14,918 bases of DNA from CAUJGP01 sp964612425 (GCA_964612425.1 CAZTDX010000076.1:1-14918), one strand, 5' to 3'. Counted from the first letter of the stretch, positions 1 through 7,769 are shown. A program made the numbers and translations. Notes: a model not told the origin generated them from the letters alone.

Positions 1-42
1 AGGATTATACACCATCTTGTTATATTTTAGGAGTCCGTTTTA

Positions 43-363
43 TTAGGAAGGATTACACTGATCCATATCTCCTGCGTGATAATTTTCAATCGCACCCACA
101 ACTTGATTCCACTGGGGAAAATGACCCAAAAGATTTTGTATCATTATGGAATAAATGCTTCCTAATTGGTAATCTTTATCTTTGGATTGATCATGCAAAA
201 TTAAAACACACTTATTTTTTTCAATATGAGTAGGAATAGGAAACTCATTAATAGGAGCTGCGGGCTCCTGTGGGACGTTACCTGGAGAAAGTGATTTCTT
301 GGGTTTTTGACATCCAAAACTTGCAAATAATAAAACTAAAATAAGAAGGCCACGTTTATTCAT
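43..363 (-). CDS. Short lipoprotein resembling a truncated DUF2334-type protein
   Basis: A 106-residue product with a positively charged start, a hydrophobic stretch at residues 5-17 and a Cys at 18 in a loose lipobox (SFGC), so probably a signal peptidase II lipoprotein. Residues 50-100 resemble, from memory, the N-terminus of DUF2334/polysaccharide-deacetylase-like proteins: a VLILHD strand, then LGSIYSIMIQNLLGHFP, then a YHAGDM segment. In that family the chain normally runs on into an FYIGS-like strand and a catalytic barrel. Here it stops after CNPS at two adjacent TAA codons, so the gene looks decayed or cut short near the window edge. The start is supported by AAAGGA at 374-379. A sigma-54 promoter match lies directly upstream. 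It could instead be an intact small lipoprotein; the family link is my recollection of the pattern, not a search. Confidence 0.55.
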   Translation of the reverse strand: MNKRGLLILVLLFASFGCQKPKKSLSPGNVPQEPAAPINEFPIPTHIEKNKCVLILHDQSKDKDYQLGSIYSIMIQNLLGHFPQWNQVVGAIENYHAGDMDQCNPS

Positions 364-391
364 TTCTTTTGCATCCTTTATTTATGATATT

Positions 392-408
392 TGCTATAAT
401 CGTGCCAA
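392..408 (-). promoter_or_regulatory. Candidate sigma-54 (-24/-12) promoter
   Basis: Read on the minus strand the site is TTGGCACGATTATAGCA. Against the sigma-54 consensus YTGGCACGRNNNTTGCW it differs at one defined position (TAGC for TTGC) and keeps the exact GG-N10-GC spacing. The predicted start near 381 gives a leader of about 18 nt carrying the AAAGGA ribosome site at 374-379, which fits the lipoprotein gene ending at 43. A dyad at 512-540 lies 130-160 bp upstream, the usual distance for an activator site. Confidence 0.6.
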
Positions 409-511
409 TCTTAGCAAAAAATGAAGGTGGAGCTAATCTTAAAAATTTGAGATTTTGTGGAAAGTTGACCACCAAGTGTCGTTATAATTACAGTTCGTAG
501 CGCTGCTTGCA

Positions 512-540
512 GTGTTCTTATGAGTCTCATCATAGAACAC
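512..540. repeat. 29-bp imperfect dyad (possible activator site or stem-loop)
   Basis: Arms GTGTTCT (512-518) and AGAACAC (534-540) are perfect complements. An inner TATGA/TCATcA pairing extends the stem with small bulges around a GTC loop. No T-run follows on either strand, so a classic rho-independent terminator for tsaE is unlikely. Its position upstream of the sigma-54 site suggests a binding site for an enhancer-binding protein. A plain RNA stem-loop after tsaE is the alternative. Apart from this dyad and the promoter I see nothing else in the 364-607 gap. Confidence 0.45.
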
Positions 541-607
541 AATTCTTAAAGCAGAAATTTATAAGGTAATCACATTGAGACACATTTTTTCCTAATTGCC
601 ACTTAAA

Positions 608-1102
608 TTATCGTTGGTAGCGAGAAGCCTTACGACTGCCATCAGGTAAAATTTCCCAATCCAAGCGCCAATAATTAAAATTCAATGGCAGCGCGCTCTC
701 TGAAATGCGCTCTACCCACTCCACGGCAATGATCACTTTATTTTCATAAAATAAATCCCAAAAACCACTACTTTCAATTTCCTCTTCCGACTCCAGACGA
801 TAGAGATCCCAATGATGAAGGGCTTCATGTTTTTTTTGTAAACTTAAATTATGGAGTTGGTACTCATGATGAAGGGCAAACGTTGGAGAATTAACTTCTC
901 CCTCAGAAACTCCCATGGATTTTGCCAGTGATTTTACAAAATGAGTCTTGCCACTCCCTAAACTGCCACTGAGTCCCAAAATTTGGCGTTCACTCATCAG
1001 GGGCAATAGCTCTGAAGCCCATGCCTCCGTGGCTTTTAAATTTTCTAGCACACGCGTCTCCACTAATTCCAAAGAATAGGGTGAAGACTTTTTGTTAGTC
1101 AT
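608..1102 (-). CDS. tsaE: TsaE, tRNA t6A biosynthesis ATPase
   Basis: Cytoplasmic ATPase that works with TsaB and TsaD in making N6-threonylcarbamoyladenosine at tRNA position 37. The 164 residues carry the family's signatures in order: P-loop GSLGSGKT (46-53), switch-like NSPTF (71-75), HWDLYRL (97-103) and VEWVER (127-132). Length is normal for the YjeE/TsaE family. The first codon lies inside the 3' end of pdxJ (8-nt overlap), so the two are very likely co-transcribed and translationally coupled; the only ribosome site is a weak GAAGAG. It is the last gene of the ftsH cluster. In related bacteria acpS and an NAD(P)HX repair gene often sit between pdxJ and tsaE; they are absent here. Confidence 0.95.
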   Translation of the reverse strand: MTNKKSSPYSLELVETRVLENLKATEAWASELLPLMSERQILGLSGSLGSGKTHFVKSLAKSMGVSEGEVNSPTFALHHEYQLHNLSLQKKHEALHHWDLYRLESEEEIESSGFWDLFYENKVIIAVEWVERISESALPLNFNYWRLDWEILPDGSRKASRYQR

Positions 1103-1826
1103 GAAGCTGTCTCTTCATTTTCTTAATGGCAGCCGGTAGTCCCATCGAAACAGAATAACAAACTAGCGAATGACCAATGTTTACCTCTTGCAAATAGGGA
1201 AGCTTTTTTACTTCAGCCGCAGTTTCAAAATCAAGGCCATGCCCTGCATGAACGCGAAGTCCCAACTCATGGGCTAAGACCGCGCCTTCCACCAGCTCAC
1301 TCCATAACTTTTGTTTTTCTTTTCCCTTAGCTAAAACCCAATGACCTGTATGAAATTCGACAGCATCGGCTTGTAAGTCATGTGCCGCATTGACTTGTTT
1401 TAAACTTGGACCAATAAATAAAGAAACTTTAATACCTGCCTTTTTTAATTTCAAAATCAAAGGCTTTAAGTTTTTAAACCCTTTAACGACATCGAGCCCG
1501 CCTTCAGTCGTTAATTCTTGTCGTTTTTCGGGCACAATACAAACCCATGCTGGTTTGTATTTTAGAGCAAGCTTTTGCATTTCTAAGGTGGCAGCCATTT
1601 CTAAATTGATTGGTATTACTTTCTCACGAGATAGCTCCACTAAATCTTTTAGCTGAATATGCCTTCGATCTTCTCGTAAATGAATGGTAATTTGTGCGGC
1701 ACCAGATTTCATCGCCAACTGAGCATGCTCCACTAAATCGGGGTAAGAGGTTGTTCCCCCTCGGGCTTGTCTCAATGTTGCAATATGATCTATATTTACG
1801 CCTAAACTAATTTTATTCTTTTTCAT
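1095..1826 (-). CDS. pdxJ: PdxJ, pyridoxine 5'-phosphate synthase
   Basis: Catalyses the last ring-closing step of DXP-dependent vitamin B6 synthesis, condensing 1-deoxyxylulose 5-phosphate with 3-amino-2-oxopropyl phosphate to give pyridoxine 5'-phosphate. The 243-residue length is standard. Visible family motifs are NIDHIATLRQARG (11-23), the ITIHLREDRRHI strand near 46-57, INLEMAA near 73-79, and the late AGHGLDF and VNIGHSLV segments of the TIM barrel that hold phosphate-binding and catalytic residues. It lies 47 nt after glmM and overlaps tsaE by 8 nt. No strong ribosome site precedes the ATG. Confidence 0.97.
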   Translation of the reverse strand: MKKNKISLGVNIDHIATLRQARGGTTSYPDLVEHAQLAMKSGAAQITIHLREDRRHIQLKDLVELSREKVIPINLEMAATLEMQKLALKYKPAWVCIVPEKRQELTTEGGLDVVKGFKNLKPLILKLKKAGIKVSLFIGPSLKQVNAAHDLQADAVEFHTGHWVLAKGKEKQKLWSELVEGAVLAHELGLRVHAGHGLDFETAAEVKKLPYLQEVNIGHSLVCYSVSMGLPAAIKKMKRQLHD

Positions 1827-1873
1827 TATTTAATTTCACTTTTAACTAATTTTTATTTATGGTGTTGCTATTT

Positions 1874-3283
1874 TTAAAGTAATTCTTTTTCTAATAGTTG
1901 TGCAATTTCTTGCGCGTACTCATGGATTTTTGCTCGATCAGACCCCTCAACAAGCACTCTGACCGCAGGTTCTGTCCCAGAAAATCGCACAAACACTCGC
2001 CCCTCATCTCCCAACTCTTTGGTAATACGATCAATTAACGTTGTGTATCCTTTGATCTCTGATAGCGCCACTTTCTTTTTTACTCGAACATTAATGAGAA
2101 TTTGTGGTACTTCTTCAATCCACGACTGCAAATCACTTAACTTCTTTTTCGTCTCACGCATAACGGCCAAGACATTGAGTGCAGCAACACAACCATCACC
2201 CGTCGTCGAATGATCGAGAAAAATAATATGGCCCGATTGCTCACCACCCAAATTACCAAAGGACTTTCGAAGTTCTTCAACGACATGCTTATCGCCCACG
2301 TTGACCTTTTTGACAGTAATGCCATTTTTTTTCATTACTTTTTCTAAACCAAAATTACTCATATGAGTGACAACGAGTTGGTTATTTTTTAGGGTGCCAT
2401 TTTTTTTCATTTGAAGGGCACAAATTCCCAAAATATGATCTCCATTAAGAATTTGCCCTTTCTCATCCACCATCATCACTCGATCGGCATCACCATCTAA
2501 GCTGATCCCCACATCGGCTCTATAGTGAGTGACGGCATTTGCTACAGCCACCGGATAAAGTGCTCCCGATTTATCGTTGATATTGAGTCCATTCGGCTCA
2601 TCACCAATTTGAATCACTTCAGCACCAAGTTCTTCAAACACTGCCTTAGCTACTTTGTAAGAAGCCCCATTGGCTGTATCAAGCACGATTCTTAGTCCTT
2701 CTAAGGTGTAATCCATCGGAAACGTGTTTTTAACGTGCACTATATAGCGACCTTGAGCATCGTCAATTCGACGAGAGCGCCCCAACTGATGGGATTTTGC
2801 TAGTGAGCCCTCAAAATTATCTTCTGCAATCAAACGCTCAATTTCTCGCTCCATCTCATCCGGAATTTTAAAACCATCGGCACCAAAAATTTTAATTCCA
2901 TTATCAGAAAATGGATTGTGGCTCGCTGATATAACAATCCCAGCATCGGCTCGCATATTTCGTGTAATGAAACCAATCCCCGGAGTTGGCAATGGCCCAA
3001 CCAATTGAACATGCACACCCATCGAGTTTAAGCCCGAAGCAAGCGCCATCTCAATCATATACCCGGAGAGTCTGGTGTCTTTTCCAATGACCACTTTGGG
3101 GAATTGGGATTTCCCTTCTAATTTATTTTTATTTAATAAATAACCAATGGCTTGCCCCACTTTCACTACAATATGGGGTAACATCGGGAACTCATTAGCC
3201 TGACCACGAATACCATCAGTGCCAAATAATTTTTGTGGAGTCTTTACTTTTTCATTCGTTTTTTCACTTTTTTCTAATGACAT
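1874..3283 (-). CDS. glmM: GlmM, phosphoglucosamine mutase
   Basis: Interconverts glucosamine 6-phosphate and glucosamine 1-phosphate, feeding UDP-GlcNAc for peptidoglycan and LPS. At 469 residues it is slightly longer than E. coli GlmM (445), partly through about 12 extra residues before the conserved FGTDGIRG (20-27). The phosphoserine loop ISASHNP is at 118-124 (active Ser121), the metal loop DGDADR at 263-268, the sugar-binding GGEQSGH at 346-352 and the C-terminal phosphate loop RFSGTEP at 433-439, so all four functional loops are intact. It follows cdaR by 16 nt. In Firmicutes GlmM binds and inhibits CdaA; the shared operon suggests the same coupling here, which is inference. Confidence 0.97.
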   Translation of the reverse strand: MSLEKSEKTNEKVKTPQKLFGTDGIRGQANEFPMLPHIVVKVGQAIGYLLNKNKLEGKSQFPKVVIGKDTRLSGYMIEMALASGLNSMGVHVQLVGPLPTPGIGFITRNMRADAGIVISASHNPFSDNGIKIFGADGFKIPDEMEREIERLIAEDNFEGSLAKSHQLGRSRRIDDAQGRYIVHVKNTFPMDYTLEGLRIVLDTANGASYKVAKAVFEELGAEVIQIGDEPNGLNINDKSGALYPVAVANAVTHYRADVGISLDGDADRVMMVDEKGQILNGDHILGICALQMKKNGTLKNNQLVVTHMSNFGLEKVMKKNGITVKKVNVGDKHVVEELRKSFGNLGGEQSGHIIFLDHSTTGDGCVAALNVLAVMRETKKKLSDLQSWIEEVPQILINVRVKKKVALSEIKGYTTLIDRITKELGDEGRVFVRFSGTEPAVRVLVEGSDRAKIHEYAQEIAQLLEKELL

Positions 3284-3299
3284 CGTTCTCGCCCGTTTC

Positions 3300-3689
3300 T
3301 TATTGCGTTGCTCGCTTCACTTGTAACATCACTTCTCGTGGTATAATAGATATCACTTTAACTTCTGGTGGCAATTGAAAATAAGAGATGGGAATTTCAG
3401 CAGCCATGGGACCAACAATCGGATTCCGCAAAGGCACGACGAGTGAGCTAGTCCAGTATTTTTCTAAAAACTTTTTTAGAATGGGACGTGGCCCCTCTAC
3501 TTTGACTTCAATTTCAAATTGGTTAGCGCCATCGATTTTAAATTCAGAAGGTACCACAAACTGCACCATCATTTTTTGACTGATGGACATATCACGTTGA
3601 CTGACAACGGTAACCCACAAAATCATTGCTATTAAAAGCGCAATAATTCGATAGCCAAAATGTTCAACTCCCAGTCGCTTGTTGATCAT
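3300..3689 (-). CDS. cdaR: CdaR/YbbR-like membrane protein, single-repeat form
   Basis: A 129-residue protein with one N-terminal membrane helix (about residues 13-30, RIIALLIAMILWVTVVSQ) followed by about 95 residues matching a YbbR-type beta repeat (MMVQFVVP...EIEVKVEGPRPIL...VPLRNP...LPPEVKVISIIPREVMLQV). By analogy with Firmicutes it would regulate CdaA from outside the cytoplasmic membrane. It overlaps the end of cdaA by 4 nt (ATGA type), strong evidence for coupled translation. B. subtilis CdaR has several YbbR repeats and is over 400 residues; this one has room for only one. No frameshift is visible, so it appears to be a naturally short form. The function is assigned from context plus the fold pattern. 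Confidence 0.8.
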   Translation of the reverse strand: MINKRLGVEHFGYRIIALLIAMILWVTVVSQRDMSISQKMMVQFVVPSEFKIDGANQFEIEVKVEGPRPILKKFLEKYWTSSLVVPLRNPIVGPMAAEIPISYFQLPPEVKVISIIPREVMLQVKRATQ

Positions 3690-4492
3690 GTGCCAACACC
3701 TTTATATTTTAAACCTAAGAACTCATACATAGAGCGTCGTAATTGATTCGCATCAACGTTGGGAGTGAGTTGACCCCCATGCGCGACTCCCACTGATTTT
3801 GATTCTTCACTCACCACTAAAACAAGGGCGTCAGTCTCTTCGGTCAGTCCCAACGCCGCTCGATGCCTGGTGCCTAAATTTCTATCCAGCACTGGGTTTT
3901 TACTTAAAGGCAAAAAGCATCCGGCCCACAAAATTCGACTATTACGAATCACCATCGCACCATCATGAACAGGGCTTGAGGGATAAAATACGGCTTCAAT
4001 AATTTCAGCAGAAACTCGACTGTCCATTTCGGTTCCTGATTCAATATGATAATCCACTGAAATATCTCGCTCAATAACGACCAAGGCTCCATAGCCTTTT
4101 TGAGCCACGGCCATAAGGCCTTTGACAATTTCTTCTACCACATGAGTTTCTTGAACGACTGATACTCCACTCAAGAGTGATTGACTTCCTAATTGAGCTA
4201 ACACCCGCCGAATTTCACTTTGAAATAAAATCACAACGATCAAAAAAAGGTGAGCAAAAAATTTGTCTAAAATCCAACTAAAAGTAAATAGGCCGAAATG
4301 CAAACTGAGAATATAAAATATCGCAAGTAAACCAAGTCCTGAAAGGATTTGTACCGCACCGGTTTTACGAATGAGGAGGAGCAATCGATAAACAAGAAAC
4401 CAAACAACGACTAAATCGAGACCATCTTGCCATCGCATTTGCGATACAATGAAGTGCCAATTATCAGTAAATTGTTTGATAATCGATTCCAC
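3686..4492 (-). CDS. cdaA: CdaA, membrane diadenylate cyclase (c-di-AMP synthase)
   Basis: Makes cyclic di-AMP from two ATP. The 268-residue protein has three hydrophobic helices in the first 90 residues (about 25-42, 47-65 and 75-92), a linker FQSEIRRVLAQLG (90-102) and a DAC domain. The catalytic DGA motif is at 177-179 and the RHR motif at 209-211 within GTRHRAA, both intact. The start is a GTG placed 10 nt after a strong AAGGAGG. It follows ftsH by 52 nt and overlaps cdaR by 4 nt. The family is best known from Firmicutes, where CdaA, CdaR and GlmM act together in wall and osmotic homeostasis; the same trio is adjacent here. Confidence 0.95.
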   Translation of the reverse strand: MESIIKQFTDNWHFIVSQMRWQDGLDLVVVWFLVYRLLLLIRKTGAVQILSGLGLLAIFYILSLHFGLFTFSWILDKFFAHLFLIVVILFQSEIRRVLAQLGSQSLLSGVSVVQETHVVEEIVKGLMAVAQKGYGALVVIERDISVDYHIESGTEMDSRVSAEIIEAVFYPSSPVHDGAMVIRNSRILWAGCFLPLSKNPVLDRNLGTRHRAALGLTEETDALVLVVSEESKSVGVAHGGQLTPNVDANQLRRSMYEFLGLKYKGVGT

Positions 4493-4502
4493 TCTGACTT
4501 AT

Positions 4503-4509
4503 CCTCCTT
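4503..4509 (-). promoter_or_regulatory. Ribosome binding site of cdaA
   Basis: AAGGAGG on the minus strand, 10 nt before GTG at 4490-4492. It is the strongest Shine-Dalgarno in the cluster and decides the GTG start, so CdaA is probably translated independently of ftsH. Confidence 0.75.
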
Positions 4510-4544
4510 GATAAGTTTAAATTCCAATAAAAATAATTTAGTTC

Positions 4545-6536
4545 TTAGACCGTAACAGGTCCTCCACGTCCACCCACAGGATCAGTGCCGCCACCATCAG
4601 TTGTGGACATTGTTGATTGCGCCTTTTCCTTGGCCTCTGCAGAAATTTCCACACGATCTCCGCCAGAACCACTATTCCTGCTAGCATTGTCTCGAAGCTT
4701 TTGAATCTCTTCTACTTTTCCGCCATTAACAATCAACTCTACTTCATGACTATCAATGGTTTCAAACTCAAGTAAAGCTTGTGCTAATCGATCTAAAATA
4801 TCACTACCATCTAAAAGAATATTTTTTGCTTTTTGATAGCCTTCATTAATTATACGATAAACTTCTGCATCGATCTCCTGCGCTTTCGAGTCGGAATACT
4901 CTCTTGAAGTATGACCATACTGCATCCCTAAGAAGACCGGTCCTTCACGCTTTTCATAGGAGAGAGGCCCGAGCTTTTCGCTCATTCCCCATTCGCAAAC
5001 CATTCGTCGTGCAATTTCAGTAGCACGCTCAATGTCGTTGCCTGCCCCTGTAGTGAAGTCTTTATAAATCAGCTCTTCAGCAGCTCTTCCACCAAATAAA
5101 AACGCAATCATGTTTTCTGCTTTTGATTTTGTTAAACTTAAAGCTTCTTTTTCTGGAAGAGTTTGCGTGATCCCTAAGGCCATTCCCCGAGGGATAATTG
5201 TGACTTTATGGATTGGATCTAGTCCTACTAATTTTTTACCCACTAAAGTATGTCCTGCCTCATGATAAGCAGTAATGCGCTTGTCCTCGTCAGAAATGAC
5301 CATCGATCGTCTTTCTGAACCCATCAATACTTTATCTTTAGCCATTTCAAAGTCAGCCATTGATAAAAACTTCTTATCAGTTCGAGCCGCAATTAGTGCT
5401 GCTTCATTCACTAGATTTTCTAAATCAGCTCCAGAAAATCCTGGTGTTCCTCGAGCAATTTTTACTAACTCCACATCAGGACCGAGAGGAGTTTTTCGAG
5501 TATGAACTTGTAATACAAACAATCGTCCATTGAGATCTGGTTTGTTAACAACAACACGACGATCAAAACGTCCAGGTCTTAATAACGCTGGATCAAGAAC
5601 ATCGGGACGGTTGGTTGCCGCTATTAATATTACGCCCTCATTGCTTTCAAATCCATCCATTTCCACAAGAAGTTGGTTGAGGGTTTGCTCACGCTCATCG
5701 TGACCGCCACCCATTCCTGCACCACGGTGTCTTCCTACCGCGTCTATTTCATCAATAAAAATTAAACATGGTGCTTGACGCTTTCCTTGTTCGAATAAAT
5801 CTCTCACTCGACTCGCACCAACACCCACAAACATTTCCACGAAGTCAGATCCAGAAATAGTGAAAAAAGGAACACCGGCTTCACCAGCAATAGCTCTCGC
5901 TAATAAAGTTTTACCTGTTCCGGGAGGACCCACCAATAAAACGCCTTTAGGAATACGTCCCCCTAAGCGCGTGTACTTTTTTGGATCTTTTAAAAAGTGA
6001 ACAATCTCACTCAATTCTTCTTTGGCTTCATCAACACCGGCGACATCTTTAAATGTTACTTTATTTTTATGTTCTGTTAATAATCGCGCGCGACTTTTAC
6101 CAAAAGACATGGCCTTTCCGCCACCCACTTGAACTTGTCGCATGATAAACAAAAACATTAAAACGATTAAAATCAATGGCAACCAATTAACTAAAAACGA
6201 TTGAAGCAAATTGGCATTTTCACCGCGTTCATAGTTGGGAACAATTCCCATTGCTTTAACTTCTTTGTAGCCCTCGTCTGTTGTGTTTCCGATAATATTA
6301 AAAAACTTACCATTGTATTTGGATTCAAACTCCGGCTTCATTTCGCCGTAAATTTCACTCGTGTCTTGCTTGAATGTTACCGAAGCCACTTCGCTGCCTT
6401 TAAGTGCCTCAATAAATTTTGAGTAATTGAATTCTTGAATCATTGTTGGATGACGATTTTCATAAGTGTGCCACAAGAATATCCCCATTAAAAAGAGGAA
6501 GAACCACAATGCTAAGGTTTTTTGACTATTTCGCAT
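4545..6536 (-). CDS. ftsH: FtsH, membrane AAA+ zinc metalloprotease
   Basis: ATP-dependent inner-membrane protease that degrades misfolded membrane proteins and short-lived regulators. Of 663 residues, membrane helices lie at about 8-24 and 118-134 with a periplasmic domain between. The AAA+ module has Walker A GPPGTGKT (203-210), pore loop FVGVG (236-240), Walker B LIFIDE (258-263) and the second region of homology ending RPGRFDR (320-326). The protease has HEAGH (425-429) and a third zinc ligand at about D501. The tail after residue 640 is Gly/Thr-rich, ending GGRGGPVTV. ATG is preceded by AAGGA at 6543-6547. It heads the cdaA-cdaR-glmM-pdxJ-tsaE cluster; folP, which often follows ftsH in related genomes, is missing. 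Confidence 0.98.
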   Translation of the reverse strand: MRNSQKTLALWFFLFLMGIFLWHTYENRHPTMIQEFNYSKFIEALKGSEVASVTFKQDTSEIYGEMKPEFESKYNGKFFNIIGNTTDEGYKEVKAMGIVPNYERGENANLLQSFLVNWLPLILIVLMFLFIMRQVQVGGGKAMSFGKSRARLLTEHKNKVTFKDVAGVDEAKEELSEIVHFLKDPKKYTRLGGRIPKGVLLVGPPGTGKTLLARAIAGEAGVPFFTISGSDFVEMFVGVGASRVRDLFEQGKRQAPCLIFIDEIDAVGRHRGAGMGGGHDEREQTLNQLLVEMDGFESNEGVILIAATNRPDVLDPALLRPGRFDRRVVVNKPDLNGRLFVLQVHTRKTPLGPDVELVKIARGTPGFSGADLENLVNEAALIAARTDKKFLSMADFEMAKDKVLMGSERRSMVISDEDKRITAYHEAGHTLVGKKLVGLDPIHKVTIIPRGMALGITQTLPEKEALSLTKSKAENMIAFLFGGRAAEELIYKDFTTGAGNDIERATEIARRMVCEWGMSEKLGPLSYEKREGPVFLGMQYGHTSREYSDSKAQEIDAEVYRIINEGYQKAKNILLDGSDILDRLAQALLEFETIDSHEVELIVNGGKVEEIQKLRDNASRNSGSGGDRVEISAEAKEKAQSTMSTTDGGGTDPVGGRGGPVTV

Positions 6537-6598
6537 GAACTTTCCTTTCCAATCAAAACTTCGAGAGACATCCTTCTTTGATTCTATCTGATATCAAC

Positions 6599-6627
6599 CT
6601 TATGCCTATTACGAAAGGTCTTAACAA
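6599..6627 (-). promoter_or_regulatory. Weak candidate promoter for ftsH operon
   Basis: Minus-strand TTGTTA (6622-6627), 17 nt, CATAAG (6599-6604), each four of six to consensus. It sits in the 201-nt gap between tilS and ftsH, where some promoter is expected because a stem-loop terminator follows tilS. The gap also holds a TTGAT-N10-ATCAA inverted repeat nearer ftsH that could be an operator. Both are suggestive only. Confidence 0.25.
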
Positions 6628-6695
6628 ACAAAAACTCGCCGAAAGGGTTATGGACCAGACTTGAGTATTTAAATTCTGGCTCTCAAAAACAGTTC

Positions 6696-6729
6696 AGGTT
6701 ATTTCTATAAACTTTTAATTCAATAACCT
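6696..6729 (-). terminator. Stem-loop after tilS, probable terminator
   Basis: AGGTTATT (6722-6729 on the minus strand) pairs perfectly with AATAACCT (6696-6703 on the minus strand) around an 18-nt AT-rich loop. It starts 9 nt after the tilS stop and is followed within a few bases by a run of five T. The stem is AU-rich and the T-run is offset, so termination may be partial. Confidence 0.5.
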
Positions 6730-6737
6730 TTCAATAC

Positions 6738-7727
6738 CTAATTGTTATTTATATATATTTGCCTTGCGTCAACTCTCCACTGAGCCGCAGCAATGGTGAA
6801 TGTGTGCACTCTTTGCGAATTGTCTAGTCTCTTTTGAACTTCTTTTATTTGCCCCTGAGTATAATTTTTAATTCCTAGTTTAATGAGAATTTGAGCGATG
6901 TGATGGCGCTGCTCTAGAGAGGATAATGCGCAGTAATAAGCACGATCAATGACGATTTCATTGGATTGCTGAGGGGACAGTATATTCGTCAGCGGCGGGG
7001 ATGATTTCTGGTGAGTGATTTCATCAACAATAAGTTGCAAAGATCTCGATAAATTTTCACTCATCCCTTTTTGTCTTTTGTCTAACTGAGGAATAAGCTC
7101 ATTTCTAAGCCAATTGCGCGTTGGATCGAGACTTTGATTGCTGGGATCTTCAATAAAAGAAAGTTGTTGCTCATGAATGTAATTTAAAATTTCTTTTTTT
7201 GAAATCGTCAAAAAGGGTCGCCAGAGATGTGTTTCAAAATTCAAATCTTTCAAAGCCTCAAGTCCAGTAGGTCCTGTCCCTCGCATTAATCGCAAGAGTC
7301 GAGTTTCCAGCAAATCATCTGCATGATGAGCTGTGAGAATAAAGTCACACTTCTCTTCCTCCCGAATGCGATTTAACTCTTGATAACGAAAGTTTCTTAA
7401 GGACTCTTCACTTTCTAATTTTTGAGTGCTTGGTCCACCCAAAATAATTTTTATTTCGTATTTATCAGCAAAGTTGATACAAAACTTTTGTGCCTCATCT
7501 CGCCAAGAAGCTGCCTTCTCAATCAATTGATTTTCATTTACCCCATGATGAACGTGGGCCGCTACAATTTCAACCTTCATAACAGAAGCTAATTTTGAAA
7601 ATACGGAAAGTAAAACAACGGAATCCGCACCACCACTAAAACCCACCAGAAGGCGCTTCATTGATGGCCAACTTGCGTGTTGTTTCCAAATTTTATGCTC
7701 TAGCGAATGCCACAACTGTTTCTTCAT
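6738..7727 (-). CDS. tilS: TilS, tRNA(Ile)-lysidine synthase
   Basis: Modifies C34 of the CAU-anticodon isoleucine tRNA to lysidine, so it reads AUA codons; essential in most bacteria. The 329 residues have the N-type ATP pyrophosphatase loop SGGADS (31-36), AAHVHHG (57-63), the adenylate/tRNA motif HHADDLLET (134-142), RPF (170-172), EDPSN (193-197) and RNWLRNELIP (204-213). E. coli TilS has about 430 residues; this is a shorter form with a reduced C-terminal region, as in some other bacteria. No Shine-Dalgarno precedes the ATG, and a candidate promoter is so close that the mRNA may be nearly leaderless. A stem-loop separates it from ftsH. Confidence 0.95.
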   Translation of the reverse strand: MKKQLWHSLEHKIWKQHASWPSMKRLLVGFSGGADSVVLLSVFSKLASVMKVEIVAAHVHHGVNENQLIEKAASWRDEAQKFCINFADKYEIKIILGGPSTQKLESEESLRNFRYQELNRIREEEKCDFILTAHHADDLLETRLLRLMRGTGPTGLEALKDLNFETHLWRPFLTISKKEILNYIHEQQLSFIEDPSNQSLDPTRNWLRNELIPQLDKRQKGMSENLSRSLQLIVDEITHQKSSPPLTNILSPQQSNEIVIDRAYYCALSSLEQRHHIAQILIKLGIKNYTQGQIKEVQKRLDNSQRVHTFTIAAAQWRVDARQIYINNN

Positions 7728-7736
7728 TGAAATTCA

Positions 7737-7765
7737 GTGATAGCTTGGGCCTTTAGACTTTTCAA
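7737..7765 (-). promoter_or_regulatory. Candidate tilS promoter giving a near-leaderless mRNA
   Basis: Minus-strand TTGAAA (7760-7765), a 17-nt spacer and TATCAC (7737-7742): five and four matches to the sigma-70 hexamers. Only 9 nt separate the -10 from the ATG, so the predicted start lies 1-3 nt before it. This agrees with the absence of a ribosome site for tilS. Confidence 0.4.
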
Positions 7766-7769
7766 CCAC

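Noticed and set aside
411..533. Minus-strand 40-codon frame starting inside the 512-540 dyad
   Set aside because: No ribosome site, and it runs up to the sigma-54 site without its own promoter; more likely regulatory DNA.
512..540. Rho-independent terminator of tsaE
   Set aside because: The stem is good but no T-run follows on the minus strand and it lies about 70 nt past the stop; an activator site fits better.
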